Of a stretch of DNA of 64,000 nt, positions 11,524 through 21,904 are shown one piece after another (positions within the stretch are counted from its first letter, which is position 1; each line of letters opens with the position of its first letter). The stretch covers positions 128,764,740 through 128,828,739 of the forward strand of contig NC_045441.1 of the NCBI RefSeq assembly GCF_002776525.5. The letters are read 5' to 3'. The DNA comes from Piliocolobus tephrosceles (taxonomy: Eukaryota > Chordata > Mammalia > Primates > Cercopithecidae). The position numbers and the translations under genes were made by a program. The notes under the pieces were generated by a model, which had not been told where the DNA came from, did no database searches, and saw nothing but the letters and a program-made list of their open reading frames with translations.

Positions 11524-12010
11524 AACAGGAAAAATCCCGTAATAAGAGTAGTGGAGGGATGGGTCCAGATTCCTTCTTTGTATGGGAGTTTAGTTGTTTC
11601 AAGCATCCTTTTACATTAAAGAGGCACTATCTGGTTCTTGCAGTGCTATTTGACTTGCCTCACTGAGAGTAAGACACAAAACTGAAAAGGACGCAGCACT
11701 ATCCGTGGTGGTGCCGCCCACTCACTTCCTGTAGGCCAGGAAGGGGCGGGTCCAGCCTTGAGACCCAGCCCCCTCTGACTCTGGAGACAGCAGGGCCCAC
11801 CATGATACGCACAATTCTCACATCTCCAGGCTCTTCTCACAGGATTCCCTTCCCCTGCTGATCCTTACAGAATCTGTTGCTCTCTTGAGCACACCCCTTT
11901 TCCCTGCAGATGTAGGATGTGTTTATTTATTCTTTCACATCCTAAGTACCTCAGGGTTGAGAGGCTGAAGTGAGACCCTCCATTACCTTCCCATCCACCA
12001 ATGGCTTCCT

Positions 12011-12303
12011 TTTTTCTTTTTTTTTGACGGAGTCTCGCTCTGGCTCCCAGCTGGAGTGCAGTGGCGCTATCTCAGCTCACTGCAACCTCCGCCTCCTGGG
12101 TTCAGGCGATTCTTATGCTTCAGCCTCTGCAGTAGTTGCAATTACAGGTACTCCCTACCACGCCTGGCTAATTTTTGTATTTTTAGTAGAGACGGGGTTT
12201 TACCATGTTGTCCAGGCTAGTCTCAAGTTCTTGACTTCAGGTGATCCGCCCTCCTTGGCTTCCCAAAGTGCTGCGATTACAGGGTGAACCACTGCGCCCG
12301 GCC
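12011..12303 (-). mobile_element. AluS-like, minus strand
   Basis: Full-length, flanked by ATGGCTTCCTTT and ATGACTTCCTTT. It forms an inverted tail-to-tail pair with the Alu at 11201-11521. Confidence 0.93.
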
Positions 12304-13183
12304 ATGACTTCCTTTCCTCTCCCCTTCCTTCACTGAGGCCTTTGCCACTGGCTGGATCTTCCACTCCAAGCCATTCCCTGCCTCGCCAGGAAGGCTTCAG
12401 AAGTCACAGGTTCCTTGTCAAACACCCTAGCTTCCTGCTTACTTCTCATATCCACTGACTCTTGTCCTCAACCCAGTAGAGCAACTCATTCCCTGGACCG
12501 TCAAACCTTAAATTGCTCCACCTCCAGAAACTAAGTTCAAGCATCCTGTTTCCCAGCCACATTCTTCCTCCATCCGGCTCGTTCCACTATGACTATGATA
12601 ACCCTTCTCTGCATTGATTAGAATACCGCGTTTACTTGGATCCCCTCCCATCTTCACTTCCTTTCCCTTTGGGCAAAGCCTCCAATAGCCATCATTCTGG
12701 ATTACAGTTACTGTCTGGCTAGCCTCATCAGCTTCCTTGTCAATCTGTCTTCTTCTCTTATCACCCTGGCAAAAATTCCACCTGGACAAACCCAGATCAG
12801 GAGACTGATCTGTCTTCTCTATGCCTTCACCTGGGGAGATCAGTTACACTATAAACGATTCATGTCCAACCTCAGGGCTCAACAATTCCACCGTATTTCT
12901 CTGGTCAGTTTGCTCTGCCACCTTCTGCTCCAGCTACTTACATTTTCTACCCTTCTTAAACCACCCTCCACCTTGTTCTCAACAGATAACCTCATTGCCT
13001 ACTTCTGAGAAGCAGAAGCTGTCTGACAGGACTCCCTCAACTTTGCTCCACTAGACCAGCACATACGCTGCATCCACACGCCCCTCCTCCATCCATCCTT
13101 CCAGTGACACTGGTCCATCCCTGTGCTCTCAACCCTGTCTAAAAAACAATCCCCTTGACCCCTCCCCAGTCACCCCTCTATTT

Positions 13184-13490
13184 GTTTTTTGTTTTTTTTT
13201 TTTTTTTGAGACGGAGTCTTGCTCTGTCACCCAGGCTGGAGTGTAGTGGCCGGATCCTGGCTCACTGCAAGCTCCGCCCCCCCGGGTTCACGCCATTCTC
13301 CTGCCTCAGCCTCCCGAGTAGCTGGGACTACAGGCGCCTGCCACCTCGCCCGGCTAGTTTTTTTGTATTTCTTAGTAGAGACGGGGTTTCACCATGTTAG
13401 CCAGGATGGTCTCGATCTCCTGACCTTGTGATCCGCCTGTCTCGGCCTCCCAAAGTGCTGGGATTACAGGCTTGAGCCACCATACCCGGC
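13184..13490 (-). mobile_element. AluYR-like, minus strand, young
   Basis: Low divergence, a perfect 13-bp target duplication CACCCCTCTATTT (13171-13183 and 13491-13503), and Old World monkey-type bases (CGCCCGGCTAGTTTTTT, CAGGCTTGAGCC). It is inserted in L2-like sequence. Confidence 0.95.
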
Positions 13491-13729
13491 CACCCCTCTA
13501 TTTCTTCTTTTGCATAGCCTCACTTCATGAAAGGTTGCTATTTCTTCACCTCTCATTTGGTCTTTCAACCTGCTAAACTGGTTTCTGCTTTTACCACTCC
13601 ACTGAATGGCTGCTACTGCGTTACTGACAACTTGCGAATTGTTAAACCCAATGGACATTTTTTTTCCAGACTCATTTCACTTGTGTGGCAGCAGACAGAT
13701 CGTTGCTCAGCACAGATCTAACCAGCTAT

Positions 13730-14155
13730 TCCTTTGCTTAAGAATCATTTAATGAGTTCCCTTTGCTTTTTGGATCAAGATTAAAAACCTTAACATGTAC
13801 GGCCTGCCCTGGCTGACTGGATGCCTGTCTCACTTACTGCCTTCTGGGATGGGTGCATGGTCCTGCCCATGGGGGACTGTACTGTCCACACAGGCAATGC
13901 CCTGCCTGCTCATGCCCATCCTCTTCCTTATCCTTCACAGGCCACTTCCTGGGAGTCTTCCTGGTCTGCCCCAAAATGATGCTCCCCTGTGGTATGCTCT
14001 CATCACACCTGATGCTTGTCCTGGGAGCAGCCTGCTGATTTGGGCATCACTTGTTTTATACCATTGTCTCCTGTGGATTGCAAGCTCCAGTGGGCAGGGC
14101 CGTCTGCTCTGCTCACCACTGTACCCCAGCACACAGCACACTGAAAAAATGAATG
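13730..14155 (+). mobile_element. L2-like 3' region, plus strand
   Basis: TTAATGAGTTCCCTTTGC, AAGCTCCAGTGGGCAGGGC, CACCACTGTACCCCAGCAC and a GAATGAA end are typical of L2. Confidence 0.65.
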
Positions 14156-14379
14156 AACAAATCCAAACCCAAACTAGACTGGGTCCACTCTGGGATGGTT
14201 CTGGGAGCAACCTTTGGCCCTGAGACTGGTTTTGCTCTACAGAGACTACCATTTCGGGCACCTCTCTTCCTGCACAGATACCCAGAGTCAGGTTCATCCA
14301 GCTCTGTGCTCTCCTCTTCCTTCCTTTTCAGTGTGAAGCCAACTGCAGGCCAGGGACCCAATCCAGCCACTGCCCACTT

Positions 14380-14676
14380 TCTTTCTTTCTTTTTTGAGAG
14401 GGAGTCTTGCTCTGTCACCCAGGCTGGAGTGCTGTGGAGCGATCTTGGCTCACTGCAAGCTCTGCCTCCCGGGTTCACACCATTCTCCTGCGTCAGCCTC
14501 TAGAGTAGCTGGGACTACAGGCACCCACCACCATGCCCAGCTAATTTTTTGTATTTTTAGTAGAGACGGGGTTTCACCATGTTAGCCAGGATGGTCTTAA
14601 TCTCCTGACCTCGTGGTCCGCCTGCCTCGGCCTCCCAAAGTGCTGGGATTACAGGCATGAGCCACCGTGCCCGGCC
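14380..14676 (-). mobile_element. AluY/S, minus strand, inserted in the tail of another Alu
   Basis: Complete element ending CGTGCCCGGCC and followed at once by the T-run of the next Alu. Both lie inside one target duplication CTGCCCACTT (14370-14379 and 14987-14996). Confidence 0.93.
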
Positions 14677-14986
14677 TCTTTTTTTTTTTTTTTTTTTTTG
14701 AGACGAAGTCTTGCTCTGTCACCCAGGCTGATGTGCAATGGTGCAATCTCGGCTCACTGCAACCTCTGCCTCCTGGGTTGAAGTGATTTTTCTGCCTCAG
14801 CCTCCCAAATAGCTGGGATTACAGGTGTGCCCCCACCACACCCAGCTAATTTTTGTATCTTTAGTAGAGACAGGGTTTCACCACGTTGGCCAGGCCGGTC
14901 TTAAACTCCTGATCTCAGGTGATCCACCTGCCTTGGTTGGCCTCCCAAAGTGCTAGGATTACAGGCGTGAGCCACCATGCCTGGCC
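14677..14986 (-). mobile_element. AluS-like, minus strand, outer of a stacked pair
   Basis: The older element of the stack. Its 3' A-tail was the target of the Alu at 14380-14676. Ends 190 bp from HIPK2 exon 6. Confidence 0.93.
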
Positions 14987-15176
14987 CTGCCCACTTACAT
15001 ACATGTTTTATTAGAATGCAGCCTCACTCATCTGTTTATGTATTGCATCTGTGGCTGCTTTCAGCTACAGTGACAGCAGTGTAGCTGTTACTGAGACCTT
15101 ATGGCCGCAAAACCTAAAATATGTAGTGTGTGGGCCTTTAAAGTTTGCTGATCCAAGTATCAATCAGGACACCTAC

Positions 15177-15361
15177 TGTGTGCTGTGGGGAAAATCCAGT
15201 AAGTGTGTCATGGTGACAAAGGGATGGTTCAGGGTTTCGATTGGAGTGATTCTCTTGTCAGCGTCAATGGTCAGCATCTTCTTCAACAGGTCAATGAACT
15301 CTCGCCGGTCAGCCTTTTCCACCAACATGTCGCTGCCTTCCAAATCTGTTGTCATGTTCAC
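15177..15361 (-). CDS. HIPK2: HIPK2 exon 6 (end of kinase domain)
   Basis: This 185-bp exon encodes V479-T539 plus two bases of codon H540. The acceptor is GGTCCAG before GTGAACATGAC and the donor is ACA|GTAGGT. It holds kinase subdomains X-XI. REFIDLLKKMLTIDADKRIT contains the invariant Arg (R515) that salt-bridges to the APE glutamate encoded in exon 3, followed by the LNHPF motif that ends the domain at about residue 527. The rest (MTHLLDFPHST) is the C-terminal extension. Reading on past the donor gives a stop after one further glutamine codon, so retention of intron 6 would truncate the protein just after the kinase domain. Two nested Alu elements end about 190 bp upstream of the exon on the plus map (14380-14986), inside intron 6. 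Confidence 0.97.
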
Positions 15362-16269
15362 CTGGACCAAGTAAGGACAGGTTACCAAGGACGACCCCAG
15401 CATGCCTCCCCTCTCCTGGCTCCCCTTATTTTTTGCCCTGTAACTTCCTCCTGATCTCTCAAGCCCCCTTTCTCAGTTCCCAGGAGCTCTGCCCCATGGG
15501 AGGCACCACCCACATGTTGTCATTGCCCACAGGATGTGGCTTTTCTCTCTGCAGGAAAGGCAGAGAAGGGCTGTGCCCCAGGAAGGGGAGAGGGTCGCTG
15601 CTGGGACCTGCAAATATACCTGAATGACAGGATGTAAACTGCTCCTGCTTTCATCAGTTAAGTTGAAATGCAGCTTTCATCACTGCTCATTAAACATAAC
15701 CACAAGATGAAAAGAGTCCTGCAGACTGGCTGCATAACAATGGGAGTGTTAATACTATTGAACTGTACCCTTAACAAAGGCGAAGATGATCAATTTTATG
15801 CTGTGTGTGTGTTTGCCACCATTTTAAAAAAAGAATCACAGCCAAGCAGTAGAAATAAGATGCAAAAAAGTCTATGTATGTATGTATTTAACCTTTAGAG
15901 GAAAGTGGAAGGGCCTGAGTGTGCCCCTCCTCCACCTACAGCATATCATCGTTCTCATGGCTCCCCCAGGCAGGGCCAGAATTATTTTAGTCCCTGTGTT
16001 CAGTGGAGTCACCTCTGGCCAAGACAGGCAGGATATCTGAACACAGGGTTTTTCTTCCAAGGGTGAGTCTATACTACGATCACCTTTAAAAGGCTTGTTT
16101 TGTGGTGATTTGTATATTTTCCAGGACATGGTCTGGAAACCAATTTCAGTTTTCTCAGACAATCTAAGTTACTAATCAACTGACAAGCACACTTTACTCA
16201 GAATCATGATTTTTGGTTATACTCATCTACAGTAAGAGGGATGCTAAGTGTTTACTGGTGTATGGCTTT

Positions 16270-16555
16270 TTTTTTTTATTATTATACTTTAAGTTCCAGG
16301 GTACATGTGCACAACGTGCAGGTTTGTTACATACGTATACACGTGCCATATTGGTGTGCTGCACCCATTAACTCGTCATTTACATTAGGTATATCTCCTA
16401 ATGCTATCCCTCCCCCCTCCCCCCTCCCCACAATAGGACCCGGTGTGTGATGTTCCCCTTCCTGTGTCCAAGTGATCTCATTGTTCAGTTCCCACCTATG
16501 AGTGAGAACATGCGGTGTTTGGTTTTCTGTTCTTGCGATAGTTTGCTGAGAATGA
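16270..16555 (-). mobile_element. L1PA 3' end, 5'-truncated, minus strand
   Basis: About 286 bp of L1 3' end, read in reverse: poly(T), ACTTTAAGTTCCAGGGTACA, the C-rich complement of the 3'UTR polypurine tract (16407-16429) and GTGAGAACATGCGGTGTTTG. An 11-bp target duplication TGTATGGCTTT lies at 16259-16269 and 16556-16566. It has no coding capacity. Confidence 0.95.
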
Positions 16556-16714
16556 TGTATGGCTTTGTTTCTCATTGCTTTAAAGAGAAAATTCACTTTG
16601 GATCGTCCTGGTTTCAGACTAGTTTTCACACTAAAAATAGCTGAAGTTCTAGAATTTTCTCTGAGGCACAAAGGTGACAGCCTGTGGTCCCTGCCAGTGA
16701 GCTGAGACTGTGTA

Positions 16715-17165
16715 GCAGATTGAATTGTATCCCCCTAAAAGTATATTAAAGTCCCAGTCCCCAGTAGGTATGAATGTGACCTTATTTAGAAATAGGGTCT
16801 TTGCAGAGGTAATCAAATTAAGATGAGGTCATACTCAATTATGGTGGGCCCAGTGACAAGGCAAGGGAGATGTGGACACAGAAGCACAGAGAAGACACAG
16901 GATAAAAGCCATGTGAAGAAGGAAGCAGAGATTAGAGGGATGCAGCTACAAGTCAAAGAATGCTGAGGATTGCCAGAGCTGCCAGAAGCTGGGAGACAGA
17001 CATGGATGCTCTTCCCCAATGGCCTTTACAGTGAAAATAGGCCTGCTGAAGCCCAGCTTCCAATTTCTGGCCTCCAGAACTGTGGGGGAGTGAAAATCTG
17101 TTGTCTTAAGCCATCCAGTTCATGGTACCTTCTAACAGCTGCCCCAGGAAACATACACACTCAAT
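16715..17165 (+). mobile_element. MLT1-type (ERVL-MaLR) solitary LTR
   Basis: Characteristic blocks AATGTGACCTTATTTAGAAA, AGATGAGGTCATACTCAATT, GGCCTCCAGAACTGTG and TTAAGCCATCCAGTTCATGG. It is an ancient LTR remnant with no internal retroviral genes. Confidence 0.75.
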
Positions 17166-17278
17166 CATGAGCATTAAATCCATGGGTACTAATGGGCTGG
17201 AATTCTTCTCACGATAACATCAGGAAGATTGGCCAGTACTATATTACAAGTGGGAACTAATAAACTGGAATGATTTTT

Positions 17279-17560
17279 TTTTTTTTGAGACAGAGTTTTG
17301 ATCTTATTGCCCACGCTGGAGTGCAGTGGCGTGATCTCAGCTCACTGCCTCCTGGGTTCAAGCGATTCTTCTGCCTCATACTCCCAAGTAGCTGAGATTG
17401 CAGGCACTCACCACCATGCCCAGCTGATTTTTGTATTTTTAGTAGAGACAGGGTTTTGCCATGTTGGCCAGGCTGGTCTCGAACTCCTGACCTAAGGTCA
17501 TCCACCCACTTCAGCCTCCCAAAGTGCTGGGATTACAGGCATGAGCCACCATGCCCGGCC
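17279..17560 (-). mobile_element. AluS-like, minus strand
   Basis: Perfect 16-bp target duplication AACTGGAATGATTTTT at 17263-17278 and 17561-17576. The left arm lacks a few bases near CTCACTGCCTCCTGGG. Confidence 0.95.
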
Positions 17561-17779
17561 AACTGGAATGATTTTTATGGAGCTGGTATGACGTTTTAAA
17601 AATGTTTTACACACCAAATGGTATTCTTACTAAGGTTGGCTGTAACTGTTTAAGGTCAAGGTCAACCACTGCAGTTGAATAATGTGGATTTCAACCCATT
17701 ATCTTATATTACTATTGCAGAAGTCTTGCTGCCCTTGGTTTTAAAGGGCTTACATTTCATACTCACCCATGAAGCTTAC

Positions 17780-17866
17780 CTGGGCCATATCATCTAAACA
17801 GTTGAAAATGTATTTTCTTGCTTCTTTTGACTTAATCCCTGTCTCTGCTTCATGGTCATCTGGTGT
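17780..17866 (-). CDS. HIPK2: HIPK2 exon 5 (kinase C-lobe)
   Basis: This 87-bp exon encodes T450-Q478 (29 codons), phase 0 at both ends. The acceptor is CTTGGCAG before ACACCAGATG and the donor is CCCAG|GTAAGC, a strong consensus. The peptide begins TPDDHEAETGIKSKEARKYI and continues with an FNCLDDMAQ helix. This is the variable C-lobe segment between the CMGC insert and subdomain X. It was too short to be visible as a long open frame, but it joins exons 4 and 6 exactly in frame. A compact palindromic structure in intron 4 (18079-18160) lies about 210 bp upstream of this acceptor in the pre-mRNA. Confidence 0.96.
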
Positions 17867-18078
17867 CTGCCAAGAGAGGCAAAAGCCAATTGGTAATGTG
17901 ACTTAGCTCTTCATCACTGGGACTCAAGCCCTGGAATTCCTGTGTCTCACAGAGGGTCTCTTTCCCACCTTTCAGAAGAGATTTTGATTCTTCAGTGGCC
18001 TGCATACCTGCAATTCCTTTCTCTCTTCATCCACACCAATCCATCCCTCCTCCTTCCCATGCACACGTGTCAGGGGCC

Positions 18079-18160
18079 GGCTGTCAGTCAGGTACGGAGC
18101 AGTCTTGCTCCATACCACAAGCTGATCAAGGTCTGCTACATCCTTGATCAGCTTACAGCC
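18079..18160 (-). other. nested inverted repeats, candidate structured RNA or cruciform
   Basis: Three helices can be drawn. An outer pairing GGCTGT (18079-18084) with ACAGCC (18155-18160) encloses two hairpins. Hairpin one has arms 18091-18101 and 18106-18116 around a 4-base loop, with one mismatch that is C-A on the plus strand but a G-U wobble in the minus-strand transcript. Hairpin two is a perfect 13-bp stem, AAGCTGATCAAGG at 18119-18131 with its complement at 18142-18154, and a 10-base loop. In total 30 of 41 possible pairs form within 82 bases. It sits in intron 4, about 210 bases before the exon 5 acceptor. It is not a tRNA, and I recognise no known RNA family. Function is unknown. 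Confidence 0.6.
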
Positions 18161-19220
18161 TTCTCTGAGTCTAAGGAATAAGACAAGATTCCATTGTGGA
18201 AAAGCAAAGGGCTTTTCCATGCATTTTCCAATTTTATTTAATAAACCCTTATGCACATAGCTCTTGCTACGTGCCAGACATTGTTCTAAAGCACATTTAT
18301 TCATTTAATAGTTTTGACAACCACATTAGGTAGCACAATTACTATCCCCATTTTCCAGATGGGGAAACAGGAAGAGAGAACTCAAGGCACTTGCTGTGGT
18401 CACATGGCCAATAGGTGGCAGCTGGTCCCAGAGTCTGTGGTTGGGCTGCCCCTCTGTTGGCGGCTGAGAGACAGACATATATTCCCCAAATGGCTGAGGA
18501 AACTGCTGTTTCCAATTACTATGGGTTTTTGGACTCTTCCATGAGGTAATCCAGAGGTAATTAATCCTTAAAATCTCACTCAAGGACAGCACACCTGGAG
18601 CGGCTTAAGTCCTGGGAACAGCTGGACATGTGGGACTGAGGCTCTTCAATAAAACCCAGCAGCAGACTCCAGCCTCACCCTCCTCCACTGGAGGACTCTT
18701 TTTACTGGACACTCACCCTCACAGTTGCTAAATGCCAGGTCTCCCATCAATAGCCTGAGTGCTTGCTCAGTTCCCAAATCTCTTTTCTCAGTCTTTTGTG
18801 ACTAGTGGATATATATTATCTTTTAACCATATTAGAATTTGGCTGCAGTTTCCATTAAAAAAAAAAAAAAAAACCCAAAACAACAAAATAAAAATCCACC
18901 CACCCTGCTGCACAAAAAGAAATACCTAAAATGAAACATATTTAAGACTTTATTATTTTATTTTTACCAGGAACACACTTTGATTTCAATTGCTAGGCAC
19001 AGATCAAAGTGAAAGCAAACTATGTTTCTGTGAAAGCAAAGCCCCTGCCCTGGAGTTTCAGGTTTATGGTTACTAGAGTGAACTAGACGCCTCCCTGGAC
19101 CTCAGGACATTCCCGTGGGTTCATCAGGCAGCCTCCTTTGCCTGGAATCCCTCTCCCTGACCCCCACCACCCCAGCCGCCACCCTGCACTTCTCTACTGG
19201 GCAAATCCGCTTCATTGTTC

Positions 19221-19513
19221 CTTTTCTTCTTTTGAGACACAGTCTCACTCTGTCGCCCAGGCTGGAGTGCAGTGGCACAATCTCAGTTCACTGCAACCTC
19301 CGTCTCCCAGGTACAAGTGATTCCCATGCCTCAGCCTCCCGAGTAGCTGTGATTACAGGCGCATGCCACCATGCCCAGCTAATTTTTATACTTTTAGTAG
19401 AGACGGGGTTTGACCATGTTGGCCAGGCTGGTCTCGAATTCATGACCTCAAGTGATTTGCCGGCCTCAGCCTCCCAAAGTGCTGGGATTACAGGCGTGAG
19501 CCACTGCACTCCC
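19221..19513 (-). mobile_element. AluS-like, minus strand
   Basis: Flanked by CTTCATTGTTC and CTTCATTCTTC; full two-arm structure. Confidence 0.93.
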
Positions 19514-19983
19514 TCTTCATTCTTCAGTGCCCAGTTCAAACGCTCCTCCTTTTCCCTCTGCTGCAGGCAGAACTAAATGCTCTTTCCCCTTGGCACCCAC
19601 ACCCATTCTTGACCAGGAACAGGGCCCTTATTACAGAGGGGCGGGAGCTTGTGGCACATGGTCCCGTCTCCCGCTGGAGCTGCCAGCTCTCAAGGGCAGA
19701 GTGGGGTTTGTTTCTCTCCCTAGCACAAATCAGACAGTCATCGAGGCTTATCGGATTAAATCCTGGGAGTTCAGCAGTCATGATGTGGGACTCTCACAGG
19801 CAGTGACAGGCCGAGGGGAAGACGGGTTTCTGAGCATTCAGATTCAGTCACACCGCGTATTAACAACAGCACCCCGACGCCCTCATTTTGCTGCCTGAAT
19901 CAAAAGCTCCCCACTAATAAATCTATGGCCCTCTTCCCTAAGCACTGGGCCACCGTGAGGAGTGGAGGGGATGCTCTTCCTAC

Positions 19984-20103
19984 CTTCAGTCTCCACAAAG
20001 GATATGGTGAGTCCGTGTCACGGTTGAAAAACCTAGTTGTCTTTGTCCCTGCGCTTAATAAATATTCAGCAGGCAAACCTTGTGTTTGTGAAATATACCG
20101 AAT
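19984..20103 (-). CDS. HIPK2: HIPK2 exon 4 (kinase C-lobe, CMGC insert region)
   Basis: This 120-bp exon encodes I410-K449, exactly 40 codons, and is phase 0 at both ends. The acceptor is TTGCAG before ATTCGGTATATT and the donor is AAG|GTAGGA. The product begins [19 protein letters not shown] and ends WRLK. The segment after the conserved Gly-Leu-Pro belongs to the CMGC insert, an insertion in the C-lobe typical of CDK/MAPK/DYRK-type kinases that docks partners. Because it is symmetric, skipping it would keep the frame but delete part of the kinase fold. It lies 314 bp downstream of exon 3 in the direction of transcription, so the two exons may be recognised as a close pair. Confidence 0.96.
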
Positions 20104-20417
20104 CTGCAAGAAAAGATAAGAATGAGGTCAGGGCTTTTCCTGTCACTATACATATGGTACACTAATGGCTCTGCTGGCTTTGAGAAAAATGAAAATGACA
20201 ATTTTTGTAGGGAAAGAAGTTAACAAAAAGAAAAAAGAAAAAGGGAATAGAGAAAGGAGTAAAGAAAAAATAGCAAGGTTAAGGGAAGCAAGGTTTGGGA
20301 GACAACGTGACATTCCACAGTCCCGCCCATTTGTCATGTAATCAATGCAGTGCTAATCCAGGCTCTTTTCCAGATGAAGAATGAGGTCTTGTGAATATCT
20401 GTGTCATCTGGACCCAC
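20104..20417 (-). other. HIPK2: HIPK2 intron 3, 314 bp
   Basis: This is the shortest intron in the window and contains no mobile element. Its middle is an A/G-rich (plus strand) tract at about 20180-20285, which reads as a long pyrimidine tract on the transcribed strand before the exon 4 acceptor. Confidence 0.9.
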
Positions 20418-20541
20418 CTGATCATACTCTGAAGCTCCTGGATATAACGGCCAGCCCAGGAACAGTTCTGCGATCACACAGCCCAGGGACCACATGTCAA
20501 TTGCCTCACAAAATGGTAAACCAAGGATGATCTCAGGGGCC
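20418..20541 (-). CDS. HIPK2: HIPK2 exon 3 (kinase C-lobe, APE motif)
   Basis: This 124-bp exon carries the last base of codon R368 and codons A369-Q409. On the minus strand the acceptor reads TTTTCAG before GGCCCCTGAG, and the donor reads CAG|GTGGGT. The first residues APEIILG are the APE motif that closes the activation segment. DMWSLGC at 383-389 is kinase subdomain IX, where the Asp anchors the catalytic loop. The activation-loop tyrosine Y361 is encoded just upstream in exon 2, outside the window. The first codon is split two bases to one across intron 2, and the exon ends in phase 0. The preceding intron is at least 43459 bp; the following one is only 314 bp. The identity is certain at the family level, and HIPK2 is supported by the linked exons. 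Confidence 0.96.
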
Positions 20542-20949
20542 CTGAAAATGAAGAATGGAAGAAACCATTAGCAAGTTGGAAATGCAGGCAGCTGTTTCTA
20601 TATGAATACTATCTTTCAAACCTGGGGTGCCGTTACTGCCTCCTCTTCTGAAGGGCCTGTGGCTCTCAGGAGAGGCACTGTGCTACTTTGGCTTCGTCCC
20701 CTCCATTGGTGGAGGACCCAGTTAGAAGGTTGGCTGAGATGAAGGGTAAGTCTGTCTTTAGAACACACCTACAGGGAACCACACCTACTGACTTCAGTAC
20801 TTTCCCATGCCAATCAGATGAGCTAACAACCATTTTAGAGATATTCTTAAGTCATCTTTTGTAGCTGAAAGTCTGGGAAACTAGTCTTCAGAGAATGCCT
20901 GGTTTTTACAAAGCAATTCTGAAATGCAGGTCTTCTATTTTCTTCTGTC

Positions 20950-21115
20950 TATCTAGAGATGCGAGCTCACTGTGTTGCCTAGGCTGGAGTGCAGTGGCTA
21001 TTCACAGGCACAATCATAGCTCCTATAGTCTTGAACTTCTGAACTCAAACAATCCTTCTGCCTCAGCCTCCTGAGTAGCTGGGTCTACAGGAAGGCACAA
21101 CCACACCCAACTCAA
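20950..21115 (-). mobile_element. FLAM-like free left Alu monomer, minus strand
   Basis: Keeps the 7SL-like GGCTATTCACAGGCACAATC segment that dimeric Alus lost, so it is an early monomeric element. Confidence 0.75.
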
Positions 21116-21596
21116 GGTATTCTATTTTCAGGAATATGTAAAACAAGCTGCCCCCCTCCCAAAATAATGGGATTAAGTCCAATATCTGTTCATGCCAATT
21201 ATCCTGTCTTAAGAATTTACATCACACTTTCTTAAGGAAACATTGCTTTTTTATTTTTTTATTAACTTCTAAAAAGCTAATCTTCTTAAAAGTTACCTAA
21301 TATTACAATTATAGAACTCTATTCATCAGTACAGAGTCTTGTATCAACCAGGATTCCAGCATAAACTCCATGAACAACCTGCTCCTGAATGTAGGAGTTC
21401 TGTCCCTTCAAGGAAATCACCTAAACCACAAGAGAACATTTCACAGGGAGTTGGTAATCAACACCAAAGAGACCACGCAGCTACATCTTCTTTCCTAAGG
21501 ATTGGTCATGATTAGGTAGGGGTATGTTTTGGACAAAACCAGGCTCAAAGTTTGAGATATGAACACAGCTTATGTTTTTTAAAACATATGTCTCAA

Positions 21597-21904
21597 GGCC
21601 AGGCGCAGTGGCTCATGCCTGTAATCCCAGCATTTTGGGAGGCCGAGGCAGGTGGACTGCTTGAACCCAGGAGTTCAAGAGCAGCCTGGGCAACAGGGTA
21701 AAACCCTGTCTCTACCAAAAACAAACAAAAAAATCCAAATTAACAGGGTGTGGTGGTGTGTGCCTATAGTCCCAGCTACCTGGGAGGCTGAGGTGGAAGG
21801 ATTGCTTGGACCTGGGAGGCGGAGTTTGCAGTAAGCTGAGATTGCACCACTGTACTCCAGCCTGGGGGACAGAGATAGACCTTATTTAAAAAAAAAAAAA
21901 AAAA
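21597..21904 (+). mobile_element. Alu (J/Sx-like), plus strand
   Basis: Starts GGCCAGGCGCAGTGGCTCAT and ends in an A-tail. Confidence 0.93.

Larger units (their letters stand above)
8541..15176 (-). other. HIPK2: HIPK2 intron 6, 6636 bp
   Basis: Alu elements lie at 9637-9940 (+), 11201-11521 (+), 12011-12303 (-), 13184-13490 (-) and the stacked pair 14380-14986 (-). L2-like sequence lies at about 13730-14155. The stretches 8541-9636, 9946-11200 and 12304-13183 hold no exon or gene I can support; part of 12304-13183 has the pyrimidine-rich look of old L2. Confidence 0.85.
15362..17779 (-). other. HIPK2: HIPK2 intron 5, 2418 bp
   Basis: It contains a 5'-truncated L1 3' end (16270-16555), an MLT1-type LTR (about 16715-17165) and an AluS-like element (17279-17560). 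15362-16258 has no recognised repeat apart from a short TATG-rich run near 15875-15890. No additional exon is seen. Confidence 0.85.
17867..19983 (-). other. HIPK2: HIPK2 intron 4, 2117 bp
   Basis: It contains one Alu (19221-19513, minus) and an A-run at 18856-18873. It also holds the palindromic cluster at 18079-18160 described separately. The rest (18161-19220 and 19514-19983) shows no gene and no named repeat. Confidence 0.85.

Noticed and set aside
13795..14223. A 142-residue open frame on the plus strand
   Set aside because: It lies in L2-like DNA with another long frame open on the opposite strand; no protein family resemblance.
16715..17165. Endogenous retrovirus with internal genes
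   Set aside because: Only an MLT1-type solitary LTR is present here and at 25099-25516; no gag, pol or env-like sequence accompanies either one.
18079..18160. tRNA gene
   Set aside because: The stem lengths (6, 13 and 11 bp, two hairpins) and loops do not fit a cloverleaf, and no A-box or B-box sequence is present.
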